From Fuerstiella sp. (GTDB taxonomy: Bacteria; Planctomycetota; Planctomycetia; Planctomycetales; Planctomycetaceae), in the NCBI GenBank assembly GCA_029941865.1, contig JAPYTO010000032.1, forward strand, positions 1 through 40,547: a stretch of DNA of 40,547 bases. The letters run 5' to 3'. Under the pieces are notes generated by a model. That model saw only the letters and a program-made list of their open reading frames with translations. It searched no databases and was not told where the DNA came from. This document shows positions 17,275 to 26,100 of the stretch, one piece after another. Numbering within the stretch: the first letter of the stretch is position 1; each line of letters begins with the position of its first letter. Made by a program: the position numbers and the translations under genes.

Positions 17275-18284
17275 TGAATCCCTTCGACATGCTTCCGGCT
17301 TTATTCGCGCATGTGTCGTACGTCGTCGATCCGGAAAAGCTGCGCGCGTTGTCAGGGCGGGACTGGCCGTTTCTGTTCTCACCGCTTTCTGATCCTTTGT
17401 ACGTAACGCTGATTGTTGTGACCATCGTCGTGACCGTCGCCGTGATTGCGGGCTGCCAGCTATTGCCGGGCCCACAAACGTTCTGCCGATCAATCCACGA
17501 TCGACTACTGACGTATTCGTCCTTCGTACCCATGATTCTGCGGACAGCACTGGGCGTGGCGTTAATTGTCGCAGGGACAAAAAGTGCCATCTTCCTGCCC
17601 TATGTTCCCGGCGACGCGGTGGGAACACTGGAAGTCGTACTCGGTTTCTGCGTGCTGGTGGGATTCATGGTGCGGCCATGCGGACTCGTCGCGCTGGGCG
17701 TCTATTTCTACGGTCTGTCTACCAGTCAGTATCTGCTGGGAACGCTGGAATCAGCCGCCGCCGCTCTGCTGATTGCAGCCCACGGGCCTGACCGCCCCAG
17801 CACGGACGACGTACTGAACGTCGACGTTCTGGGGGCAGGTCTGGAACCGTTGTGGAAACAGCTGCGAGACAACAGCGGCGTCGTTTTGAGGCTGGCGATG
17901 GGATGCACAATGATCTGGCTGGCGGTGACAGAAAAGGCGTTCAATCCTCGGGTTTCGGAGGCCGTTGTCATCGATTTCGAACTGGAATCCGTCGTTCCGG
18001 TCAGTACGGCGATGTGGGTGTTTTCCGTGGGCGTGATCGAACTTGCCGTGGGCCTTGTGCTGGTGCTTGGTTTCTTCACACGGACATTTTCGTTCATCGC
18101 GTTTGTCGTGCTGACGTTGTCATTCTTCTATTTCAAGGAAGAAGTCGCTGGCCACGTCACGTTCTTCGGCACGTTAATGATTCTGATGATCACTGGTGCC
18201 GGGCGAGCAAGCCTGGACGCGTTGATTGCTCGCAAGACCCGGGGCGTTGTTGGAACCGCCTGCCCATATGGAATGGAATCGTGA
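17271..18284 (+). CDS. Polytopic membrane protein with two DoxX-like modules
   Basis: This 337-aa protein overlaps the peroxidase stop by four bases (ATGA) and so is translationally coupled. After a first transmembrane segment near 45-65, two similar four-helix blocks follow. The first is about 85-185 (MILRTALGVALIVAGTKS, then VLGFCVLVGFMVRP), the second about 208-320 (VVLRLAMGCTMIWLAVTEK, then VGLVLVLGFFTRT). The repeat layout points to an internal duplication of a DoxX-type module. DoxX-family proteins are small integral membrane proteins; DoxD/DoxA of Acidianus form thiosulfate:quinone oxidoreductase, while MhqP/DoxX-like proteins are of unclear function. It closes the DUF1800 operon and may be its membrane and quinone contact, which is inference. 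Confidence 0.7.
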   Translation: MMNPFDMLPALFAHVSYVVDPEKLRALSGRDWPFLFSPLSDPLYVTLIVVTIVVTVAVIAGCQLLPGPQTFCRSIHDRLLTYSSFVPMILRTALGVALIVAGTKSAIFLPYVPGDAVGTLEVVLGFCVLVGFMVRPCGLVALGVYFYGLSTSQYLLGTLESAAAALLIAAHGPDRPSTDDVLNVDVLGAGLEPLWKQLRDNSGVVLRLAMGCTMIWLAVTEKAFNPRVSEAVVIDFELESVVPVSTAMWVFSVGVIELAVGLVLVLGFFTRTFSFIAFVVLTLSFFYFKEEVAGHVTFFGTLMILMITGAGRASLDALIARKTRGVVGTACPYGMES

Positions 18285-18525
18285 CCGGGAAGACATGTGG
18301 GCCAATGCCATGACTCATTCTCCATCGCCAACACGTCGACGAAAGCCAGCCGTTCCGACTGCCTGGCCTGTCACACCAAAGCCGCTGGATTTGTCATCAG
18401 CGTCAACGCTCGACAACGGAATCGAAGTCACCAGTACCCGGACGGTCCCGAAAATCAACTCGTGTGATGCTGGAAACGCATGGTGTCTTCACCACGGCCC
18501 TTCCAGGCGTTCAGAAATAAAACAC
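18285..18525. other. Convergent intergenic region between the DoxX-like and Rrf2 genes
   Basis: This stretch of 241 bases has no convincing gene; the open plus-strand frame here continues antisense into the Rrf2 gene and has no family features. A hairpin TGGTG-N4-CACCA (18481-18494) lies between the converging genes and could be a weak terminator, though no T-run follows. Confidence 0.4.
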
Positions 18526-19020
18526 CTACCGCTTTTTTTTCTTCGCCTTCTGTTTCGTTTTCTTTTTCCTGCCGCCCGTACCCAGCGACACGAGCTTCTT
18601 TTCTTCGCACAGCGGAGTGACACTTCCAGGCTGAGACAGCATTTCTGCAAGAGTCGTTTCGCGAAAAATGGTTTCAGTAGCCTCCAGAGCCTCGTCGAGT
18701 CGCCTGTGCAACGGACATAAGTTCGTTCCGTGCGACTGAATCCTCAACGGGCATTCGTGAATGCGCTTAATGGGTTCTACAACGTCAACGACATCCAGGA
18801 TGGTGAAGTCTTCCGGCTCTTTCGTCAGCACAAAGCCACCGTGCAGACCACGCTGGGAATGGACCAGCCCGCTCCGGACCAGCCCCTGCATCAGTTTGGA
18901 AAGGTACGGCAGCGGAACCTGAGTGATTTCAGATATCTTCTTTGCCGTACACGGTTGCCCTTCGTGCTGTGCGATGGTGGCGATCGCTCGGAGGGCATAT
19001 TCAACAGTTTGTGAGATCAT
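18526..19020 (-). CDS. Rrf2-family transcriptional regulator
   Basis: The ATG at 19020 gives 164 aa starting MISQTVEYAL, the classic Rrf2 N-terminus; the frame upstream to 19188 has no coding character. The winged-helix domain spans about 1-80 with the LPYLSKLMQGL recognition region and the RGLHGGF wing. The effector segment has C90 and C102 (HEC...NLCPLH) instead of the three cysteines of NsrR, IscR or RirA; H88 and H105 are nearby possible ligands. The protein ends with a very basic tail (about 150-164). Rrf2 regulators sense NO, iron-sulfur status, iron or redox state. Its position among RIC, hemerythrin and nitrate reductase genes suggests NO or redox sensing, but NsrR identity is not shown. 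The ribosome site is weak. Confidence 0.85.
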   Translation of the reverse strand: MISQTVEYALRAIATIAQHEGQPCTAKKISEITQVPLPYLSKLMQGLVRSGLVHSQRGLHGGFVLTKEPEDFTILDVVDVVEPIKRIHECPLRIQSHGTNLCPLHRRLDEALEATETIFRETTLAEMLSQPGSVTPLCEEKKLVSLGTGGRKKKTKQKAKKKKR

Positions 19021-19336
19021 GGGCGACTGATCCGGGTATCCGATTCTGAGAACGACATTTTTCTTACACCGCAGTTTAGGGTCTTCAAGTCCTGAACGGC
19101 AAGTGTGTTGCTGTTTGCCGGCAGTCAGCAACATATTGCCGCGCAGTTTCATATTCGCAGCCCCTGCCGCGACACGTGTGACCGGCAATTTCTACCGGAA
19201 ATGGCAAGAGCTCTCAGCAATTGGTCAGACGAACGGTTACTTTCATCCCAACTCGTCTCGCCACGAAAGTATCTTAAGACAACTATATCCATAACTCGCT
19301 ATTATGCGGTGAAAACGATTCGGCAAGGAGGCCGAG
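19021..19336. other. Divergent intergenic region between the Rrf2 gene and the HTTM unit
   Basis: No gene is convincing in these 316 bases; the short plus-strand frames starting near 19103 have no family features. On the minus strand TTGAAG and TAAGAA about 16 bases apart near 19065-19095 are a weak candidate promoter for the Rrf2 gene. The rightward promoter is listed separately. Confidence 0.4.
19276..19305 (+). promoter_or_regulatory. Candidate promoter of the HTTM unit carrying the ATCCATAACTC element
   Basis: AAGACA (19276-19281) and TATTAT (19300-19305, five of six) are 18 bases apart. ATCCATAACTC (19287-19297) fills the spacer and is identical to the hemerythrin operator half-site. 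ATATCCATA (19285-19293) is also shared with the other arm there. A spacer position fits repression, for example by the adjacent Rrf2 protein, but this is untested. Confidence 0.38.
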
Positions 19337-20035
19337 ATGACATTCAGAAATTCTGAACCTGATGCCCCGCAGAGTTCTCAAACAGGCGTCTCGCTGCAAC
19401 TGGACGGAAATCCACCCGCACCGCGCCGTATGCGGGTGAAACATCTGCGGCGGTGGATGACGCATGCTGTCATCGTTGTTTATCTGAGCTGGCTGGGTCA
19501 CGGCGTCTTCTGCCACGCACTGCAGTACCGAGTGTCTGCACATCCGTTGATGTACTTCACAGTGTGGGACATGTTCTGCGGCTGGTCCGGCTGGTCGTAT
19601 CGCACGCACGTGGTCGCGGAAGGGGAAAGCGGAAAATTCTATGAGCTGACGCCGACTCCGTGGGGCGAATATCACGCTTACGGAAACCTGAGTCGTGAGC
19701 ATTACGATAACTTCGCCAATCACTCCCGCCAAATCGGATTCAATTGCCTGAAGCAGACGGCACATGAACCGATGACACGGGTGTATGTGATTGGGGAAAC
19801 CTGGTCCAAGAAATTCAATCTGCCGGATCCGTTGTGGCAGCGAATTCACGACGAACCCAAACAGTCGAAAACTTACTTCAACGTGAATGCCGTCTATCAG
19901 TCTGACGGTACGCTTCTGTCTCTTCGACCTTCGTTCCGCGAGAGTCATCAGGCGTCATGGCTGGCGGCCAGCCTGCAGGGACAAAAGGGACAAGGCAGAC
20001 AGCAGATGCTGCTCGGAAGCACGTTTGAGAATTGA
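19337..20035 (+). CDS. Single-pass membrane protein of unknown function, partner of an HTTM protein
   Basis: This 232-aa protein starts at an ATG with a near-perfect AAGGAGG site at about 6 nt. A basic stretch (RRMRVKHLRRW, about 30-40) precedes one membrane segment (about 42-62), so the long C-terminal part is probably extracytoplasmic. That part has many Trp and Tyr residues (MYFTVWDMFCGWSGWSYRT near 72-90, then TPTPWGEY) and two cysteines. No conserved domain is recognised. It lies 15 nt upstream of the HTTM gene, so the two proteins probably act together. A role as a substrate-specific or accessory subunit is only a guess. Confidence 0.65.
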   Translation: MTFRNSEPDAPQSSQTGVSLQLDGNPPAPRRMRVKHLRRWMTHAVIVVYLSWLGHGVFCHALQYRVSAHPLMYFTVWDMFCGWSGWSYRTHVVAEGESGKFYELTPTPWGEYHAYGNLSREHYDNFANHSRQIGFNCLKQTAHEPMTRVYVIGETWSKKFNLPDPLWQRIHDEPKQSKTYFNVNAVYQSDGTLLSLRPSFRESHQASWLAASLQGQKGQGRQQMLLGSTFEN

Positions 20036-20050
20036 CACGAGGAGACGCAC

Positions 20051-21595
20051 ATGGACGCTCAGGCCGTTAACCAATCCTCCGTTTCCTTCGTTAGTTCCGT
20101 CCGCCGGTTCTTCTATACGGAAGAACTTCCATATGGCCTGGCCATCATCCGGATCGGTCTGCCGCTGATCCTGCTGTGCGTCGTGATTCCTCGCTGGAGC
20201 CATGCACGAGAATTCTATTCCACTGACGGTGCGACGGCTCCGATGGCTCTGAACTATGGCATGCAGGACTTTCTGCCTGAACCTTCCGGGACGGTTGCAG
20301 TCGCGATGATGACAGGCCTGATTTTTTGCCTGGTCGCCAGCAGCATCGGATGGCATACGCGTATCGCCCTGGCCGGATCGTGGGGACTGTATACCTACCT
20401 GAACATGCTCGATTACCTCAGCACACTGACAAAATACTCGGTAATCTCCTCACATGTGCTGCTGTTGCTGCTGCTGTCTAACTGCGGTGCAATCTGGTCT
20501 GTTGATCGCCTGAGGTCACGCAGCAGAAATGATTCTCGCGGCGAAAACCCGAGCGGCGGTCGATCGTCACGAGCCGCCGCGTGGCCCCGACGACTGATTC
20601 AGCTGTTCATCGGTATCGTATACTTTGGAGCGGCATTCACGAAGATGCACATCGTCGGCTTCCTGAGCGGCGATCAAATCCGGTTTTGGCTGCTGACGAA
20701 CATGAATGGTCCAAAGCCGCTGGGCGAGTGGCTGGCCATGTACCCGGAACTGATCATCACGATGTCGCATGTCGCGTTGATCTGGCAGGTCCTGTTCCTC
20801 TTTCTGTGCTGGCGAGGTCGTATGCGCGGTGTCATGCTGGTCGTTGGTGGACTGTTTCATCTGTCAACGATCTGGCTGCTCGGTCTTGCCATATTCCCGC
20901 CGATCATGTTGTTGACCTATTTTGCATGGCTGCACGAAACAGATGTGAGGCGGATTCAGTTCCATTTTCGGTCTCTTGTGACCGGGACGAATCGAAACGG
21001 GTTCGGTTCTGCTGCTGAACGGATTCATGCATTAAGCAGACGATTGCGTGGGTTCGCGCCAAAGATTCCGCTTCCGTCTGCGTTGCTGTTCAGTCTGGGA
21101 CTGGTGGCGTCTGTGGCCGCCGGCCTGGAAATTGAATATCACATGGACCCATATGGGCACCGTCGTCCGGCAGGACCATACGCGCTGCAGCCAATACCAG
21201 AAACACGTGTGTCAGAATTGTTTGCCAAGCCTGATCGCATGCGTGACGAGGACAAGTTCTTTGCCCTGGAGATGGGAACAGAGACGCTGGGCGGAGTTGT
21301 AGTGCATCGACGTGACACGTACGAACCAGGCAGTCAGGTAATCGCGCAATGTGCTCTGGTTCCGCCGCACGAAGACATGTGGGTGGAATGTCGTCTCTCG
21401 GATTCGTACGGCCGCCAGTTGCACGTATTTGGTCAGGCTGTGACTCGTGACATGTTGAGAGTCAACTTCACGTTTCAACTGCCGCACGACCTTGAATCCG
21501 GGGATTATCGTTTGACGATACGGTGCAACAGCAATGACATGTTGTCGCGAAACATACGGGTGGACAGTCCGACATCGGTGGTACTCAGCAACTGA
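20051..21595 (+). CDS. HTTM (vitamin K-dependent carboxylase-like) membrane protein
   Basis: This 514-aa protein has an AGGAG ribosome site 7 nt before its ATG. The membrane part (about 25-310) has the HTTM arrangement: an opening FFYTEELPYGLAIIRIGLP segment, several hydrophobic helices, and a YFGAAFTKMHIVGFLSGDQIR-like region near 195-215. HTTM is the domain shared with vertebrate gamma-glutamyl carboxylase; bacterial members are mostly uncharacterised. After a further membrane segment (about 345-360) comes an extracytoplasmic, probably beta-sandwich tail (about 370-514). It forms a two-gene unit with the preceding membrane protein. I cannot say whether it keeps carboxylase activity; many bacterial homologues are thought not to. 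Confidence 0.75.
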   Translation: MDAQAVNQSSVSFVSSVRRFFYTEELPYGLAIIRIGLPLILLCVVIPRWSHAREFYSTDGATAPMALNYGMQDFLPEPSGTVAVAMMTGLIFCLVASSIGWHTRIALAGSWGLYTYLNMLDYLSTLTKYSVISSHVLLLLLLSNCGAIWSVDRLRSRSRNDSRGENPSGGRSSRAAAWPRRLIQLFIGIVYFGAAFTKMHIVGFLSGDQIRFWLLTNMNGPKPLGEWLAMYPELIITMSHVALIWQVLFLFLCWRGRMRGVMLVVGGLFHLSTIWLLGLAIFPPIMLLTYFAWLHETDVRRIQFHFRSLVTGTNRNGFGSAAERIHALSRRLRGFAPKIPLPSALLFSLGLVASVAAGLEIEYHMDPYGHRRPAGPYALQPIPETRVSELFAKPDRMRDEDKFFALEMGTETLGGVVVHRRDTYEPGSQVIAQCALVPPHEDMWVECRLSDSYGRQLHVFGQAVTRDMLRVNFTFQLPHDLESGDYRLTIRCNSNDMLSRNIRVDSPTSVVLSN

Positions 21596-21708
21596 ACAAA
21601 GCCGCGACTGTCCTCGCATGGCGGAAAACAAGGTGTCTGTCAGTGACGGCCCGCGTCTCAGTCTCGCCCCACACCGCCCCTCGCATGTGGTAGCTGAATT
21701 CTGCGCCT

Positions 21709-21726
21709 GTTGACTCCAGTGTCAAC
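21709..21726. promoter_or_regulatory. Perfect 18-bp inverted repeat upstream of the nar-act unit
   Basis: GTTGAC and GTCAAC are perfect inverted arms with a 6-base spacer. No T-run follows, so it is not a typical terminator for the HTTM unit. It may be a regulator site about 270 bp upstream of the sigma-54-like promoter. Confidence 0.3.
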
Positions 21727-21816
21727 TCCTCGCTCCGGAGTATTCGCCTGTTCATCGGTGGCATCTGTGTCGCCGCAACGCGGACGAGATGTGCAAAGTG
21801 TGCGTAACGTGCGGCA

Positions 21817-21835
21817 GTGCACATGAGTTGTGCAC
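21817..21835. promoter_or_regulatory. NtrC-like enhancer site upstream of the nar-act unit
   Basis: GTGCACATGAGTTGTGCAC is a perfect inverted repeat (6-N7-6). Its core TGCAC-N7-GTGCA has the exact geometry of the NtrC consensus TGCACC-N5-GGTGCA. It lies about 146 bp upstream of the -24 element, a normal enhancer distance. Degenerate copies precede it (GTGCA at 21791, GTGCG near 21799). The binding protein is unknown and no NtrC-type gene lies in the window. Confidence 0.45.
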
Positions 21836-21944
21836 ACTCGTATCACCGGCCTTCCGTCCAGTGCGTAAGAAATCCTGCTCCGTGGCAGCAGTATCCTGAC
21901 CTTCAAATTCCCATAGCAATAGGCCTCGCAAATTAAAGATAACC

Positions 21945-21958
21945 GGACAGGCTTGTCC
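21945..21958. promoter_or_regulatory. Short inverted repeat near the nar-act promoter
   Basis: GGACA-N4-TGTCC is perfect and lies 23 bases before the sigma-54-like -24 region, in the gap where a bending protein or a repressor could bind. Weak evidence. Confidence 0.22.
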
Positions 21959-21980
21959 TATTCGTTGGAACCGTTGAGTT

Positions 21981-21997
21981 TTGGTACGCATGTTGCC
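21981..21997 (+). promoter_or_regulatory. Sigma-54-like (-24/-12) promoter of the nar-act unit
   Basis: TTGGTACGCATGTTGCC compares with YTGGCACG-N4-TTGCW: GG and GC are exactly ten bases apart and only the C of GGCAC and the last base differ. The predicted start near 22008 leaves about a 35-nt leader to the ATG at 22043. No better sigma-70 promoter is visible in the preceding 100 bases. Confidence 0.6.
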
Positions 21998-22042
21998 AAA
22001 CGTGCTGTCACAAAGGAACGATGACGGTCACTGGATAAAGAT

Positions 22043-23125
22043 ATGAATCCCGCAACGGAATCAAAGCGCGTGCCGCAGACCGAGCGACCTACAGGAATTG
22101 AACATTGGATCGGGCTGCCCGCGATAAAGAAGAAGAGACTGCAGATTACTGGCGTTGCTGCAGATGGGCAGAGCCGCAATGGATTTCGTGTGCTGGCGAC
22201 GCTGTTCGCTGCTCTTGTATCCACCACCGCATTCGCACAGGACACCCCGGACTACTATCGTGCCAACTGCATGAACTGCCACACAATCGGTGGTGGCCGG
22301 TTGACGGGGCCTGACCTGAAGGACGTCACGAAGCGTAAGGATGCCGAATGGCTGATCGGATTCATGCAGAATCCCAAAGCCGTCATCGACAGTGGGGATG
22401 CTTACGCCACGAAGATCACCGAAGCTTCTCGAGGCGTCGTCATGCCAACTCTTCCCGGGATGACTCGCTATCGTGCAGAGCAAATCCTGAAACTGATCGA
22501 AGCGGAATCGAAGCTGGAAAAATCACAGTTTCAGGGCATCAAGATCTCCAACAAGCCCTTTACTGACGCCGATCGAGCTGCCGGACGTGCCATTTTCACA
22601 GGGTCTCGCGGGTTGAAGAAGGGCGGAGCCGCCTGCAACGCCTGCCACAGTATTTACGACCTTCCTGCCCTGGGTGGCGGACATCTGGGGCCGGATCTGA
22701 CAAAGATCTATGAACGCCTCAAGGGACGAAAGTCGCTGAGCGCATGGCTGATGGCTCCGGCGACAGAAACCATGCAGCCCATTTTCAAAAATCGACCGCT
22801 GGAAGCGGATGAAATTCATGTGCTGGCGGCCTACTTCGAGGATGCCGCTAAGCACAGCGAGACAGATGCATCTGTTAATCGAATGGCGTTCTTACTGCTG
22901 GGGCTCGGACTGGCGACATCCGTCATTTTCCTGTTCGACCTTATCTGGAAATCTCGCTTCCATTCCGTGCGTCGCCCGCTGGTGGATTCGATCACCAACG
23001 CGATTCATCGGGGAACGCCGCAGCAGAACATCAAATCGGATTCAGGCGTACCGCCGATTTTATCAGCGACTCTGGTTGGCACAGAAGCCAGCAACGAACA
23101 CGAATCGGAACAAGGTGACCAATGA
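22043..23125 (+). CDS. narC: Membrane-anchored diheme cytochrome c, NarC-like first gene of the nar unit
   Basis: This 360-aa protein has an unusually long polar N-terminus before a signal-like hydrophobic segment (about 48-65, ending AFAQ). An in-frame GTG at 22190 would give a more usual signal peptide, but its ribosome site is no better. Heme motifs are CMNCH (C76, C79, H80) and CNACH (C198, C201, H202). A transmembrane anchor spans about 281-301, with a cytoplasmic tail of about 60 residues. In Thermus thermophilus a membrane-bound cytochrome c, NarC, is the first gene of narCGHJI and is needed for nitrate respiration; position and type match here. The stop overlaps narG by four bases. 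The name is by analogy of context. Confidence 0.72.
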   Translation: MNPATESKRVPQTERPTGIEHWIGLPAIKKKRLQITGVAADGQSRNGFRVLATLFAALVSTTAFAQDTPDYYRANCMNCHTIGGGRLTGPDLKDVTKRKDAEWLIGFMQNPKAVIDSGDAYATKITEASRGVVMPTLPGMTRYRAEQILKLIEAESKLEKSQFQGIKISNKPFTDADRAAGRAIFTGSRGLKKGGAACNACHSIYDLPALGGGHLGPDLTKIYERLKGRKSLSAWLMAPATETMQPIFKNRPLEADEIHVLAAYFEDAAKHSETDASVNRMAFLLLGLGLATSVIFLFDLIWKSRFHSVRRPLVDSITNAIHRGTPQQNIKSDSGVPPILSATLVGTEASNEHESEQGDQ

Positions 23126-26100
23126 GCATTATTCGCGACGCTATCGCGTGGATCCGCGACGAGATCAATCCCGAAGGCCGTCAGTGGGAAGAGTTTTACC
23201 GCAACCGCTGGACGCACGACAAAGTTGTTCGCAGCACGCACGGCGTCAACTGCACCGGCGGCTGCACGTGGAACATCCATGTCAAAGACGGCATCGTCAC
23301 CTGGGAAATGCAGGGACTGGATTATCCGCTTCTCGAAGACGGCATCCCACCTTACGAGCCGCGAGGCTGCCAGCGTGGGATTTCGTTCAGCTGGTATCTG
23401 TACAGTCCGCTGCGAGTAAAGTACCCGTACATTCGAGGTGTGTTGCTCGATCTATGGAAGCAGGCACGCGCGGATCATTCCGATCCGGCCGATGCATGGA
23501 AGAGTCTGGTTGAAGATCCGGAGAAACGTCGTCGTTGGCAGCGAGCTCGCGGTAAAGGCGGACTGCGACGGACGGACTGGGCCACGGCACTGGAGATCAT
23601 TTCGGCTTCGATGGTGCAGACCATCAAGAAGCATGGCCCCGATCGAATAGCCGGCTTCTCTCCGATTCCGGCCATGTCGATGATCAGCTATGCGTCGGGT
23701 GCCCGGCTGATGCAACTCATCGGTGGCATCTCGCTGTCGTTTTACGACTGGTACTGCGACCTGCCGCCCGCTTCTCCGGAAACCTGGGGAGAGCAGACGG
23801 ACGTTGCGGAAAGCGCAGACTGGTATCACGCCAAGATGCTGGTTTCGATGGGTGCCAACATCGGCATGACACGAACGCCGGACTGCCATTTTCTTGCGGA
23901 AGGGCGTCACAACGGCACCAAGTTGTGGGTGTTCTCGCCCGACTTCAATATGGTTGCCAAGTATGCCGACGAATGGGTGGCTGTGAATGCCGGTCAGGAC
24001 GGTGCGTGGTGGATGGCCGTCAATCACGTACTGCTGACTGAATTTCATCATCAGAAAAAGACGGACTACTTCCTTCAGTACGCGAAGAAATACACAGACT
24101 CCCCGTACCTTGTCGAAATCACAACAGACGCCAATGGCGTCATTCGACCGGGCCAGTTGCTGCGTGCGGGGCGACTGGACAAGTATGCCGCTGAGGAGAA
24201 CGGCGACTGGAAATTCCTGATGTGGGACGAGGCAGCCCACGAACCGCGGATGCCGATGGGCAGTTCCGGATTTCGCTGGGGCAAAGAACAGGGCAAGTGG
24301 AATCTGCTGCTGAAGGACGGCATGGATGGCAGCGACATTCAGCCGCAGTTGTCGTTCCTCGAAGACCACGACGATGTTATCGATGTCGAACTCGACGACT
24401 TTGGCGCAGGCAAGGCGTCACATCGCGGAGTGCCAATCAAAACCCTGAAGACAAAAGACGGCACAGAAGTTCACGTCACCACCATCTACGACCTGCTGAT
24501 GGCTCAGTACGGCGTAAACCGAGGGCTGTCCGGCGAGTACCCGGCTGACTATGACGATGAGAACGCTCCGTTCACGCCTGCGTGGAGCGAAAAGTACACA
24601 GGCATTAGCCGGGATGTACTGATCCGGTTTGCCAGAGAATGGGGCACGACGGCCGAACACACCAACGGCAAGTGTACCATCCTGATCGGTGCCGGCATCA
24701 ATCACTGGTATCACGCCAATCTGATGTATCGAGCCGGCATTCACGCGTTGATGTTCTGCGGCTGTGTTGGAGTCAACGGTGGCGGGCTGGCTCATTATGT
24801 GGGACAGGAAAAACTGGCACCGGCCGAGTCGTGGGCCTCGATCGCTATGGCGAAAGACTGGTTCCCGCCGTCACGTCTGCAGAATGCTCCCAGCTGGCAT
24901 TATGTCCACACGGATCAGTGGCGTTACGAAAAAGACTTCACCGACTATCACACAGTGCCTCAGAATCCGTTGGAAAACAGTACGGCTCATGGCCATACGA
25001 TGGACATGCAGGTGCGAGCGGTCCGACAGGGCTGGCTGCCCTTTTATCCGCAGTTTCCGGAAAACCCGATTGAAATCGTCAAAGAGGCTCGGGCCGCCGG
25101 TGCGGATTCAACGGAGGAGATCATTGCCTGGATCGTTGACCGGCTGAAGAAGAAGGAGATGAAATTCTCTGTCGAGGATCCGGACGCCGAAGAGAACTGG
25201 CCACGTGTCTGGTTCATCTGGCGCGGCAACGCGTTGATGGCCAGTGCAAAAGGGCACGAGTACTTTCTGCGACATTACCTTGGCACGCACGACAACGCGG
25301 TCGGCGAAGATCTGGCAGAGGGCTCGGTTAAAGAAGTGGAGTGGCACAAAACGGCTCCGCAGGGAAAGATGGATCTCGTTGTCGATCTCAACTTCCGCAT
25401 GGACACATCCGCCCTGTATTCGGACATTATTCTGCCGGCCGCGACGTGGTATGAAAAAGCGGACCTGAATTCGACGGACATGCACAGCTTCATCCATCCG
25501 CTGTCCAAAGCGGTCCCGCCGTGCTGGGAGTCCAAAAGCGACTGGGCAATTTTCAAAGAGATTGCGAAGAAGTTTTCCGAAGTTGCTGAACCGCACTTCC
25601 CCGAACCTGTGGAGGACCTGGTCGTCGCTCCGCTGGCTCATGATTCTGCGGCCGAGATTGCTCAGCCCAGCATGGATCAATGGATTCGTAGCGAAGGGGA
25701 AGCCATTCCCGGCAAGACCATGCCCAACTTCGCAATTGTCAAACGCGACTATAAGAACGTCTACAATCAGTATGTCTCATGGGGACCGATGGTTCGTAAG
25801 AACGGGCTGGGGGCTCACGGCACGAAGTATTCGATTCAGGAAGAATACGACGAATATATTGAGACTCACCGCACCGAAACGTGGGACGGCAACACCTACC
25901 CATCACTCAACCGAGACGTCGATGTGTGTGATGCGATTCTGCATTTTGCAACTGTCACAAACGGCGAATTGGCGTACCGGTCTTACAAGAACATGGAAGA
26001 ACGGACCGGACTACCACTGGCACAGTTTGCCAAAAAAAGTCGCAGCGTCCGCACATCTTACAAGGACATTCAAAGCCAGCCTCGGCGATTCATCAACAGC

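Larger units (their letters stand above)
21596..22042. other. Regulatory region upstream of the nar-act unit
   Basis: No convincing gene lies in these 447 bases. They contain a perfect dyad GTTGAC-N6-GTCAAC (21709-21726), a cluster of GTGC-type repeats with an NtrC-like site (21791-21835), a smaller dyad GGACA-N4-TGTCC (21945-21958) and a sigma-54-like promoter (21981-21997). No TTGAT-N4-ATCAA (FNR/Dnr) box is seen. Confidence 0.55.

Noticed and set aside
18226-18720. Plus-strand open frame between the DoxX-like and Rrf2 genes
   Set aside because: It overlaps both neighbours, is low in coding character and runs antisense through the Rrf2 tail.
21658-21906. Possible tRNA-like or small coding gene on the minus strand before the nar unit
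   Set aside because: No T-loop GTTCRANNC pattern or cloverleaf could be drawn and the peptide has no family; the region is better explained as regulatory.
21930-22042. FNR/Dnr or CRP box at the nar promoter
   Set aside because: No TTGAT-N4-ATCAA or TGTGA-N6-TCACA was found; only an isolated TCACA half-site is present.
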